Source: Caldimonas sp.
GTDB lineage: Bacteria > Pseudomonadota > Gammaproteobacteria > Burkholderiales > Burkholderiaceae_C
DNA length: 5,955 bases
Assembly: GCA_030150305.1 (NCBI GenBank)
Contig: JASLGD010000111.1
Span: 1-5,955 of the forward strand
Direction of reading: 5' to 3'
Shown here: piece by piece, positions 1 to 5,869 of the stretch
Position numbering within the stretch: position 1 is the first letter of the stretch
Layout: each line of letters starts with the position of its first letter
Made by a program: the position numbers and the translations under genes
The notes under the pieces: generated by a model
What the model saw: only the letters and a program-made list of their open reading frames with translations
What the model was told of the DNA's origin: nothing
Database searches by the model: none

Positions 1-262
1 GGCGTGAGGTTCTGCGCCTCGTCGATGATGACGAACTTGTTCAGGAAGGTGCGGCCGCGCATGAAGTTCAGGCTCTTGACCTTGATCTTCGAGCGCACGA
101 GGTCCTGCGTCGCCGCGCGACCCCATTCGCCGGCGCCGCCGTAGCCCTTGGACAGCACCTCGAGGTTGTCGTCGAGCGCGCCCATCCACGGGCCCATCTT
201 CTCTTCCTCGGTGCCGGGAAGAAAGCCGATGTCCTCACCGACCGGCACGGTGACGCGGGTGA
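1..262 (-). pseudogene. PhoH-like ATPase, internal fragment (second copy, inverted)
   Basis: Reading the minus strand from about 260 down to 1 gives a continuous PhoH-family stretch of about 86 residues: TRVTVPVGEDIGFLPGTEEE, then the MGPWMGALDDNLEVLSK region, then the Walker B segment FVIIDEAQNLTP running off the left edge. Family members are cytoplasmic P-loop ATPases, often with an N-terminal PIN nuclease domain, of poorly defined RNA-related role. Neither the PIN domain nor the Walker A loop is present. The frame has no native beginning: at about 261-262 it switches abruptly into the head of the plus-strand copy. It is in frame with no indel against that copy and differs by five residues in 87, so the coding sequence itself looks functional but is cut at both sides. 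It may be a true duplicate or the product of a chimeric join; it is labelled pseudogene only because no complete gene is visible. Confidence 0.75.
1..262. repeat. Left arm of imperfect inverted repeat (phoH-like)
   Basis: Each base x pairs with base 555-x, so 1-262 is the reverse complement of 293-554 with 22 mismatches (about 92% identity) and no indels by hand alignment. The 30-nt loop is 263-292. The arm reaches the first base of the window, so the repeat may be longer. Confidence 0.93.
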
Positions 263-771
263 TGGACGACCGCCGCTACACCGAGATCATCGTCACCCGC
301 GTGACGGTGCCGGTCGGCGAGGACATCGGCTTCTTGCCCGGCACCGAGGAAGAGAAGATGGGCCCGTGGATGGGCGCGCTCGACGACAACCTCGAGGTGC
401 TCTCGAAGACCGACAGCGGCGCCGGCGAATGGGGCCGCGCCGCGACCAACGACCTCGTGCGCTCGAAGATCAAGATCAAGAGCCTGAACTTCATGCGCGG
501 GCGCACGTTCCTGAACAAGTTCGTGATCATCGACGAGGCGCAGAACCTGACGCCCAAGCAGATGAAGACGCTCATCACGCGCGCCGGCCCGGGGACCAAG
601 ATCGTCTGCCTCGGCAACCTCGCGCAGATCGACACGCCGTACCTCACCGAGGGCAGCTCGGGGCTGACGTACGCGGTCGACCGCTTCAAGGGCTGGGCGC
701 ATTCCGGCCACGTGACGCTCGCGCGCGGCGAGCGGTCGCGCCTGGCCGATTTCGCGAGCGAAGTGCTCTGA
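259..771 (+). CDS. PhoH-like ATPase, C-terminal part (5' truncated)
   Basis: This frame encodes the C-terminal 170 residues of a PIN-PhoH type ATPase, starting VMDDRRYTEIIVTRVTVPVG. Visible motifs are the conserved GEDIGFLPGTEEEKMGPWMG segment, Walker B FVIIDEAQNLTPKQMKTL, the sensor region GNLAQIDTPYLTEGSSGLTY, and the ending HSGHVTLARGERSRLADFAS, which is typical of the long PhoH family (whole proteins usually about 450-580 aa). The Walker A loop (GPAGTGKT-type) should lie just upstream but is missing, because upstream of about 259 the DNA is antisense to a second copy of the same gene. An ATG at 148 is in frame, but the residues from there to 258 are the reverse complement of the other copy and not PhoH sequence, so I reject it as the start. 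The stop TGA is at 769-771 and the gene converges on the M3 peptidase gene. Family assignment is near certain; the cellular role (RNA metabolism or stress) is only known loosely. Confidence 0.88.
   Translation: MMDDRRYTEIIVTRVTVPVGEDIGFLPGTEEEKMGPWMGALDDNLEVLSKTDSGAGEWGRAATNDLVRSKIKIKSLNFMRGRTFLNKFVIIDEAQNLTPKQMKTLITRAGPGTKIVCLGNLAQIDTPYLTEGSSGLTYAVDRFKGWAHSGHVTLARGERSRLADFASEVL
293..554. repeat. Right arm of imperfect inverted repeat (phoH-like)
   Basis: Partner of the 1-262 arm. Of the 22 differences, 15 are synonymous and 7 fall in five changed codons: G to T, Y to D, G to S, Q to N and V to I, minus copy to plus copy. The pairing is lost at 292/263, where the plus copy continues into its own upstream sequence (DDRRYTEII). 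Confidence 0.93.
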
Positions 772-786
772 CGGCGCTCCGCGCCG
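772..786. terminator. Possible bidirectional hairpin between convergent genes
   Basis: The 24-nt gap between the PhoH-like stop (771) and the M3 peptidase stop (796) contains CGGCGC-TCC-GCGCCG: a perfect 6-bp all-GC stem with a 3-nt loop. Its place between two converging genes suits a shared terminator. There is no T tract on either strand, so it is not a canonical intrinsic terminator, and short GC stems are common by chance in DNA this rich in G and C. Confidence 0.3.
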
Positions 787-795
787 GACGCGGCG

Positions 796-2775
796 TCAGC
801 GCGCGAGGTCGGCGAAGAACGCCCTTGCGTCGGTCTCGCGGCCGAGGAACTCCCTGACGAGCACACGCGGCGGCGCCTGCCTGCCCTGCGCGAGGACGGT
901 GCGGCGATAGCGTGCGCCGACCGCCGGATCGAGCCGGTCGGCGGCGAACGCCGTGCGCAGGTCGAGCGCGACGACGAGGCTCCACAGGTAGCCGTAGTAG
1001 CCCGCCGGATAGACGCTGACGGCGTGCGAGAAGCCGGCCGGAAACATCGTCCCCGGCACGTGGCCAAGCGGCGTCTCGCCTTCCATCCGCGCCCACAGTT
1101 CCATCGGGTCGCCGGCGTCGACGCCGTAGAGCGCCTGGTCGTAGCGCGCGTAGAGGAGCTGTCGCGACGTGCGCAGGCCCTTGGCGAAGTCGCGCGCTTC
1201 GCGGGCGCGCTCGATCATTCCCTCGGGAACCGGACGGCACTCGGGGCAGACGTCCGCGAACAGCTTCAGCACCTGCCGGTCGTACACCCAGTCCTCGAGC
1301 ATCTGCGACGGCGCCTCGCCGAAGTCGACCTGCACGTTCGCGCTCGACAGCTGCGTGTCGCGCGTCGCCGACAGGTTGTTGTGGATCGCGTGCCCCATCT
1401 CGTGCAGCAGCGTCTCGAGCTCGGCGAGGGTCAGGCCGTGGCGGTCGAGGTTGACGACGAGCGCCGCCTGCGGCAGGCGGTGCGTGCGCGTCGCCGAGCT
1501 GCGCACGTCCCAGACCGCGGCGTGGTTGTACTTGCCCTCGCGCGGATAGAGATCGACGTAGAGCGTCGCCAGCGGCGCGCCAGTGCGCGCGTCGGTCACG
1601 GCGTACGCCTCGGCGTCCTCGTGCCAGAGCGCAGCGGCGACGCGCGTGTAGCGGATGCCGAACATCTTCTCGGCGATGCGCATCACGAAGCGCACGCTTT
1701 GCGCGGGCGGGAAGTAGGCGCGGAACGCCTCCTGGTCGACGTCGTAGCGCTCGCGCCGGCGCCGCTCGCTGTAGTAGGCGACGTCCCAGCGTTCGACGCG
1801 TGTCGCCGCGCGCGGCGTGCCGAGGTGGCGCGACTTGACCTCGCGCAGCTCGTCGACGTCGCGCAACTCGCGCGCCTGCACCGCGGCCCGGACCTCGGCG
1901 AGGAAGCGTGCCGTCGTCGCCGGATTTTCGACCATCGCCCGGCGCTGCTGGAACTCGGCAAAGCTCTGCAGGCCGAACAGGCGCGCGTACTCGCGACGCA
2001 GTCGGGCGATCTCGGCGAGCACGGCGAGGTTGGCTCCGCCGCCCTCGTTCGTCTTGGCGCGCCACATCCGCTCGCGCGTCGACGCGTTGTCGGCGTGCTC
2101 GGCGATCGCGTCGAGCGTCGGGTTGTCGAGCCCGAGCACGACCCGCCCTTCGGCGTCGCGCGGCTTCGTCGCCCAGACCTCGCGCGGGACTCCGGCGAGA
2201 TCGTCGACCGCGAAGGCAACGCGGACGTCGGCGTCGCGGATCCGCGCATCGAACTGCTGGGCGAGCGCAGCGATCCGGTCGCTCGTCTGCTTGGCGCGCT
2301 CGCGATCGCCAGCCGGCAGGCCGACGCCCGCGTCCTCGAAGCGCTCGGCGGCGACCTTGACGAGCTCGCGATCGATCGCGTCGCGCGGCTCGATGCGCTG
2401 CAACGCGCGGTGAAGCGCTTCGTTCTGGCCGAGCGCCGAGCCGAACTCGGACCAGCGCTGGTTGCACGCCTGCGCCGCGTCGCGGATCGCCTTCGCCGGA
2501 TGGACGTTCTCGAGCAGGCCGATCGGCGCCGACGCGTCCTCGATCGCGGCGTTGAGGTCGTCCCAGGCGGCGAGCCAGCCGCCGTCGGGCGGCAGCGTCT
2601 CGAGCGCCTGCACGCGCCGCCCGACGTCAGCAAGGGCCGCGTCGCACGCAGACGTCAGCGCCGCTGCGCTCGCGAAGGCGGGAAACGGCGGTCCCGCGAG
2701 CGCGGGCTGCGCCGCGGACGCCGCTTGGGAGATCAGGACGACGACGAAGGCCGCGAAGCGCGCAGCGGATGCCAT
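796..2775 (-). CDS. Exported M3-family zinc metallopeptidase (oligopeptidase)
   Basis: The 659-aa product belongs to the M3 (thimet oligopeptidase/Dcp) family, which cleaves short peptides inside a deep channel. The zinc site is HEMGH at residues 458-462, with the third ligand Glu487 in DFGEAPSQMLEDW; the 25-residue gap from His462 to Glu487 equals that in E. coli Dcp. Substrate-gating residues of thimet oligopeptidase are kept in FSHAVSVYPAGYYGYLWS (His584, Tyr589, Tyr593, Tyr596). Residues 1-22 look like a Sec signal peptide: Arg6, hydrophobic core FAAFVVVLI, and an ASA cleavage site near residue 21 without a lipobox Cys. That predicts a periplasmic enzyme, whereas PrlC and Dcp act in the cytoplasm. 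The start is well fixed: ATG at 2775 is one codon after the prpE TGA, which lies in the same frame, so no earlier start exists. No clear Shine-Dalgarno precedes it, suggesting translation coupled to prpE. All catalytic residues seen are intact; the physiological substrate is unknown. Confidence 0.93.
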   Translation of the reverse strand: MASAARFAAFVVVLISQAASAAQPALAGPPFPAFASAAALTSACDAALADVGRRVQALETLPPDGGWLAAWDDLNAAIEDASAPIGLLENVHPAKAIRDAAQACNQRWSEFGSALGQNEALHRALQRIEPRDAIDRELVKVAAERFEDAGVGLPAGDRERAKQTSDRIAALAQQFDARIRDADVRVAFAVDDLAGVPREVWATKPRDAEGRVVLGLDNPTLDAIAEHADNASTRERMWRAKTNEGGGANLAVLAEIARLRREYARLFGLQSFAEFQQRRAMVENPATTARFLAEVRAAVQARELRDVDELREVKSRHLGTPRAATRVERWDVAYYSERRRRERYDVDQEAFRAYFPPAQSVRFVMRIAEKMFGIRYTRVAAALWHEDAEAYAVTDARTGAPLATLYVDLYPREGKYNHAAVWDVRSSATRTHRLPQAALVVNLDRHGLTLAELETLLHEMGHAIHNNLSATRDTQLSSANVQVDFGEAPSQMLEDWVYDRQVLKLFADVCPECRPVPEGMIERAREARDFAKGLRTSRQLLYARYDQALYGVDAGDPMELWARMEGETPLGHVPGTMFPAGFSHAVSVYPAGYYGYLWSLVVALDLRTAFAADRLDPAVGARYRRTVLAQGRQAPPRVLVREFLGRETDARAFFADLAR

Positions 2776-2778
2776 CGC

Positions 2779-4692
2779 TCAGGAACGCGAGTCGACCAGG
2801 TCGCGGATCTGCTGCAGCGCGCTCGGATCCTCGATCGTCGTCAGGTCGCCGGTGTCGCGGCCCTCGCAGATCGCCTGGATCGCGCGGCGCAGGAGCTTGC
2901 CGGAGCGCGTCTTCGGCAACGCGGTGACGAAGCGCACGCGCGCCGGCCGGGCGACCGAGCCGAGCTGCGCGTCGACCGTCTTCATGATGTCGCCCTCGAG
3001 GCGCAGCCGCGCGTTCGCGTCGGCAAGCGCGGCAGCGTCGCGCGGGACGACGAACGCCATCGCGACCTGCCCCTTCAGCGCGTCGGCGACGCCGACGACC
3101 GCGACCTCGGCGACGCTCGCGTGGCTCGAGATGCTCTCCTCGATCTCGCGCGTGCCGAGACGGTGGCCGGCGACGTTGATGACGTCGTCGGTGCGGCCGA
3201 GGATGAACCAGTAGCCGTCGGCGTCGCGGATGCCCCAGTCGAACGTGTTGTAGAGCTGGCGGCCTTCGATCTTCGTCCAGTACGTCTCGATGAAGCGCGC
3301 GTCGTCGCGCCAGACCGTCTGCATGAACCCGGGCGGCGTCGGGCCGGCGATCGCGACGACTCCCTTGCGGCCCGGCTCGACGATGTCGTCGCCGGTCAGC
3401 TCGTCGATCAGGCGAACGTCGTAGCCGACCATCGCGACGCCCGGGCTGCCGTAACGCGGCGCCATGTCCGAGACGCCCTTGGCCACGCTCAGGATCGGCC
3501 AGCCGCTCTCGGTCTGCCAGTAGTTGTCGATCACCGGCTTGCCGATGCCTTCGGCGATCCACGTCGCGGTGGGTTCGTCGAGCGGCTCGCCGGCGAGGAA
3601 GAGCAGGCGCAGGCTCGACAGGTCGTGCGCGCGCAGGTGGCTCGGGTCCTGCTTCTTCAGCACCCGGATCGCGGTCGGCGCGCTGAACATCGCGGTGACC
3701 TCGTACTTCTCGACCAGCCGCCACCAGACGCCGGCGTCGGGGCGGATCGGCAGCCCTTCGTAGAGGATCGTCGCCATGCCGGCGATGAGCGGGCCGTAGA
3801 CGATGTAGCTGTGGCCGACGACCCAGCCGATGTCGCTGGTCGAGAAGTACGTCTCGCCCGCGTTGCCGCAGAAGATGTGCTTCATGCTCGCTGCGAGCGC
3901 GACCGCGTAGCCGCCGGTGTCGCGCTGCACGCCCTTCGGTCGTCCGGTGGTGCCGCTCGTGTAGAGGGTGTAGCTCGGGTGCGTCGACTCGACCCAGGTG
4001 CACGGCACGACGTCGTCGCGGTGGCGCTCGCGCAGCGCGGCGTAGTCCTCGTCGCGCCCGGCCTCGCGCACCATCGGCGCCAGGCCGCGGTCGACGAGCA
4101 GCACCTTCGCCGGCTTGTGCCGCGCCAGGCGGATCGCCTCGTCGAGCAGCGGCTTGTACGCGATCACCTTGCCGGCGCGGCTGCCCGCGTCGGCGCTGAC
4201 GACGACCTTCGGCTCCGCGTCGTCGATGCGGTTGGCGAGGCTCACGCTCGCGAAGCCGCCGAACACCACCGAGTGGATGGCGCCGATGCGCGCGCACGCG
4301 AGCATCGCGAACACCGCCTCGGGGACCATCGGCATGTAGATCAGGACGCGATCTCCGGCGCCGACGCCGAGCGCGCGCAGCAGCGCCGCCATCCGCTGCA
4401 CTTCGGCGTGCAGCTCGGCGAACGTGTAGACGCGCTCCTGGTCGGTCTCGGTCGAGACGTAGATGAGCGCGCGCTGCTCCGCGCGTGCGGCGAGATGACG
4501 GTCGACCGCGTTGTGGCACAGGTTTGTCGTGCCGCCGACGAACCAGCGCGCGAACGGCGGCCGGCTCGCGTCGCAGACCGTCGTGAACGGCGACTTCCAG
4601 TCGATCAGCGCCGCCTGCTCGCGCCAGAACGCGTCGCGGTCGACGAGCGAGCGGCGGTGGAATTCGGCGTATCGCGCGGCGGCATCGTTCAC
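2779..4692 (-). CDS. prpE: Propionyl-CoA synthetase (propionate-CoA ligase)
   Basis: This AMP-forming acyl-CoA synthetase (637 aa; E. coli PrpE is 628) should convert propionate, ATP and CoA to propionyl-CoA, AMP and PPi in the cytoplasm, feeding the 2-methylcitrate or methylmalonyl route. An ACAS-type N-terminus (YAEFHRRSLVDRDAFWREQA) is followed by the ATP loop YTSGTTGRPKG (244-254), SDIGWVVGHSYIVYGPL (286-302), VIDNYWQTESGWP (387-399), the hinge region DWGIRDADGYWFILGRTDDV (485-504), GHRLGTREIEES (509-520) and the catalytic, potentially acylated Lys599 in PKTRSGK. YWQTESG rather than the WWQTETG of acetyl-CoA synthetase, plus the tail ICEGRDTGDLTTIEDP, points to PrpE. The start is GTG at 4692, which overlaps the preceding TGA as GTGA and has AAGGAG 8 nt upstream. 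Related short acids (acrylate, 3-hydroxypropionate, butyrate) cannot be excluded as substrates. Confidence 0.95.
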   Translation of the reverse strand: MNDAAARYAEFHRRSLVDRDAFWREQAALIDWKSPFTTVCDASRPPFARWFVGGTTNLCHNAVDRHLAARAEQRALIYVSTETDQERVYTFAELHAEVQRMAALLRALGVGAGDRVLIYMPMVPEAVFAMLACARIGAIHSVVFGGFASVSLANRIDDAEPKVVVSADAGSRAGKVIAYKPLLDEAIRLARHKPAKVLLVDRGLAPMVREAGRDEDYAALRERHRDDVVPCTWVESTHPSYTLYTSGTTGRPKGVQRDTGGYAVALAASMKHIFCGNAGETYFSTSDIGWVVGHSYIVYGPLIAGMATILYEGLPIRPDAGVWWRLVEKYEVTAMFSAPTAIRVLKKQDPSHLRAHDLSSLRLLFLAGEPLDEPTATWIAEGIGKPVIDNYWQTESGWPILSVAKGVSDMAPRYGSPGVAMVGYDVRLIDELTGDDIVEPGRKGVVAIAGPTPPGFMQTVWRDDARFIETYWTKIEGRQLYNTFDWGIRDADGYWFILGRTDDVINVAGHRLGTREIEESISSHASVAEVAVVGVADALKGQVAMAFVVPRDAAALADANARLRLEGDIMKTVDAQLGSVARPARVRFVTALPKTRSGKLLRRAIQAICEGRDTGDLTTIEDPSALQQIRDLVDSRS

Positions 4693-5867
4693 GGCGTGTT
4701 CTCCTTGCGCTTCGCGGGCAGCTCGACCATCGCGATCGGGCTCGGCGGCGCGCAGCCCATCGCGCAGCACTTGCCGGGCTGGCGGTCGACGATCTTGCGC
4801 CCCGGCTGCGCGAGGACATTGCGCTCGAGCAAGCGGGCGACGAGCTCTGCCTTGTCGGCGACCGGATAGTTGCGCCAGATCTCGCGCCGCATAGCCTCGG
4901 GCGAGCCGCCGCCGTGCAGGCTGATGACCGAGTACCAGCCGCCCTGGTACGACGCCGTCAAATCCTCGAGCAGGCGCGCCGTTGCGATTCGCCTGTCGTA
5001 CGGCACCTCCGGATTGGCGCGCAGGACGTCGGCGAGGCGCGCCGCGGTCTCGGGGTTGTGATCCTCGTCGGGACCGGGCAGCGCGACGATGAGGCCGCCG
5101 GACACTTCGTGCGCGATCCGGTGCATCTCGTAGATCTGCGTCGCGAGCAGGAGCTTGCCGATGTTGGCGAACACCGGATCGGGCATGACGACGCCGGAAG
5201 GCTCGTCGACCTGCGCGTAGACGCTCGAGGCGACGCCGCACGCGTAGAAGCCCTCGACGAGCGTGATCAGCTGCACCATCTGCTCGCGCAGGTGCGGCGT
5301 CGCGTCGGGATCGACGCCGTTCGCCTCGCACATCGTCGCGCCGGCGCCGATCAGGAGGTCGCCGAAGCCGGCGCGCGCGGCGATGCACGTCTGCCGGTGG
5401 TGCGTCGCGTAGCTGTACGTCAGGTGCGCCGAGTGCTCCCACTCGCCCGCCAGGAAGACGCGCTCCCACGGGACGAAGACGCGGTCGAAGAGCAGCACCG
5501 CGGTCGACTGGCCGTAGGTGTTCGAGAACAGCGCCGCCTTCTCGCCCGGACGTCCGGCGGGGCGCGCGACGATCGTCAGGCCGTCGGCGTCGCACGGCAC
5601 CGCGCAGCAGACGGCGAACGCGGCGTCGGCCTCGGTCATCGCGCGCGACGGCATGACCAGGAACTCGTGCATGTACGGCGCGCCGGTGACGATCGCCTTC
5701 GCGCCCGAGATCACGATCCCCTTTCCGTTGCGCTCGACGACGTGGACGTAGGCGTCGACGTTGGCCTGCTCGTGCGGCCGCCTGCTGCGGTCGCCCTTGG
5801 CGTCGGTCATCGCGATGCCGACGGCGAGGTCGCGGTCCTGGAAGTCGTGCATCCAGGCGGCGAAGCG
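4689..5867 (-). CDS. 4-hydroxybutyryl-CoA dehydratase (AbfD)-like flavoprotein, 5' truncated
   Basis: The 392 residues visible (RFAAWMHDFQDRDLAVGIAM onward) cover most of an AbfD/HpaB-family protein (AbfD is about 490 aa); roughly 100-130 N-terminal residues are missing. The fold is that of acyl-CoA dehydrogenase-like FAD enzymes. Family motifs in order (fragment numbering): AMTDAKGDR (19-27), GAKAIVTGAPYMHEFLVMPS, DADGLTIVARP, FDRVFVPWERVFL, THHRQTCIAARAGFGDLLIG (155-174) and ISLHGGGSPEAMRR. The resemblance is to AbfD rather than HpaB. From remembered AbfD numbering, His292 is kept (His157), but Tyr296 aligns with Cys, cluster ligand Cys299 with Ala164 and catalytic Glu455 with Ile, so classical dehydration of 4-hydroxybutyryl-CoA is unlikely. 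The C-terminus carries an odd KCCAMGC cluster (366-372). The ATG at 5852 lies inside conserved sequence and is not the true start; past 5867 the frame hits the strand-flip junction and a stop. The gene is coupled to prpE, suggesting a CoA-ester substrate. Exact reaction unknown. Confidence 0.88.
   Translation of the reverse strand, partial: RFAAWMHDFQDRDLAVGIAMTDAKGDRSRRPHEQANVDAYVHVVERNGKGIVISGAKAIVTGAPYMHEFLVMPSRAMTEADAAFAVCCAVPCDADGLTIVARPAGRPGEKAALFSNTYGQSTAVLLFDRVFVPWERVFLAGEWEHSAHLTYSYATHHRQTCIAARAGFGDLLIGAGATMCEANGVDPDATPHLREQMVQLITLVEGFYACGVASSVYAQVDEPSGVVMPDPVFANIGKLLLATQIYEMHRIAHEVSGGLIVALPGPDEDHNPETAARLADVLRANPEVPYDRRIATARLLEDLTASYQGGWYSVISLHGGGSPEAMRREIWRNYPVADKAELVARLLERNVLAQPGRKIVDRQPGKCCAMGCAPPSPIAMVELPAKRKENTP
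4701..4706 (-). promoter_or_regulatory. Ribosome binding site of prpE
   Basis: On the minus strand AAGGAG sits 8 nt before GTG at 4692, inside the last codons of the AbfD-like gene. It favours this GTG over the nearby ATG at 4685, which is out of frame with the PrpE reading. Together with the GTGA stop/start overlap it supports translational coupling of the two genes. Confidence 0.75.
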
Positions 5868-5869
5868 CT
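5862..5869. repeat. Short inverted repeat at right junction, arm 1
   Basis: GAAGCGCT is the reverse complement of AGCGCTTC at the extreme right end. It encodes Lys-Arg on the plus reading and Arg-Phe on the minus reading, and marks the place where gene orientation flips. The next inner pair (5870/5947) does not match. Confidence 0.6.

Noticed and set aside
148..771. A 207-residue plus-strand reading frame starting with ATG at 148, as a complete PhoH-like gene.
   Set aside because: Its first 37 codons are antisense of the inverted second copy; real PhoH sequence begins only near 259 and Walker A is absent.
276..1067. Overlapping minus-strand frames across the PhoH-like plus copy and the 3' end of the M3 gene.
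   Set aside because: They are shadow frames made of antisense PhoH and out-of-frame M3 sequence with no independent family signal.
2779..4692. Acetyl-CoA synthetase (acs).
   Set aside because: The YWQTESGWP motif, the SDIGWVVGHSYIVYGPL block and the C-terminal ICEGRDTGDLTTI tail are PrpE-type.
1024..4869. A 1281-codon open frame on the plus strand, antisense to the M3, prpE and AbfD-like genes.
   Set aside because: The translation is a low-complexity Arg/Ala/Val/Asp mix with no recognisable family, as expected for antisense of GC-rich genes. The minus frames carry full catalytic motifs.
4689..5867. True 4-hydroxybutyryl-CoA dehydratase (abfD).
   Set aside because: The Cys299, Tyr296 and Glu455 equivalents are replaced, so only family membership is claimed.
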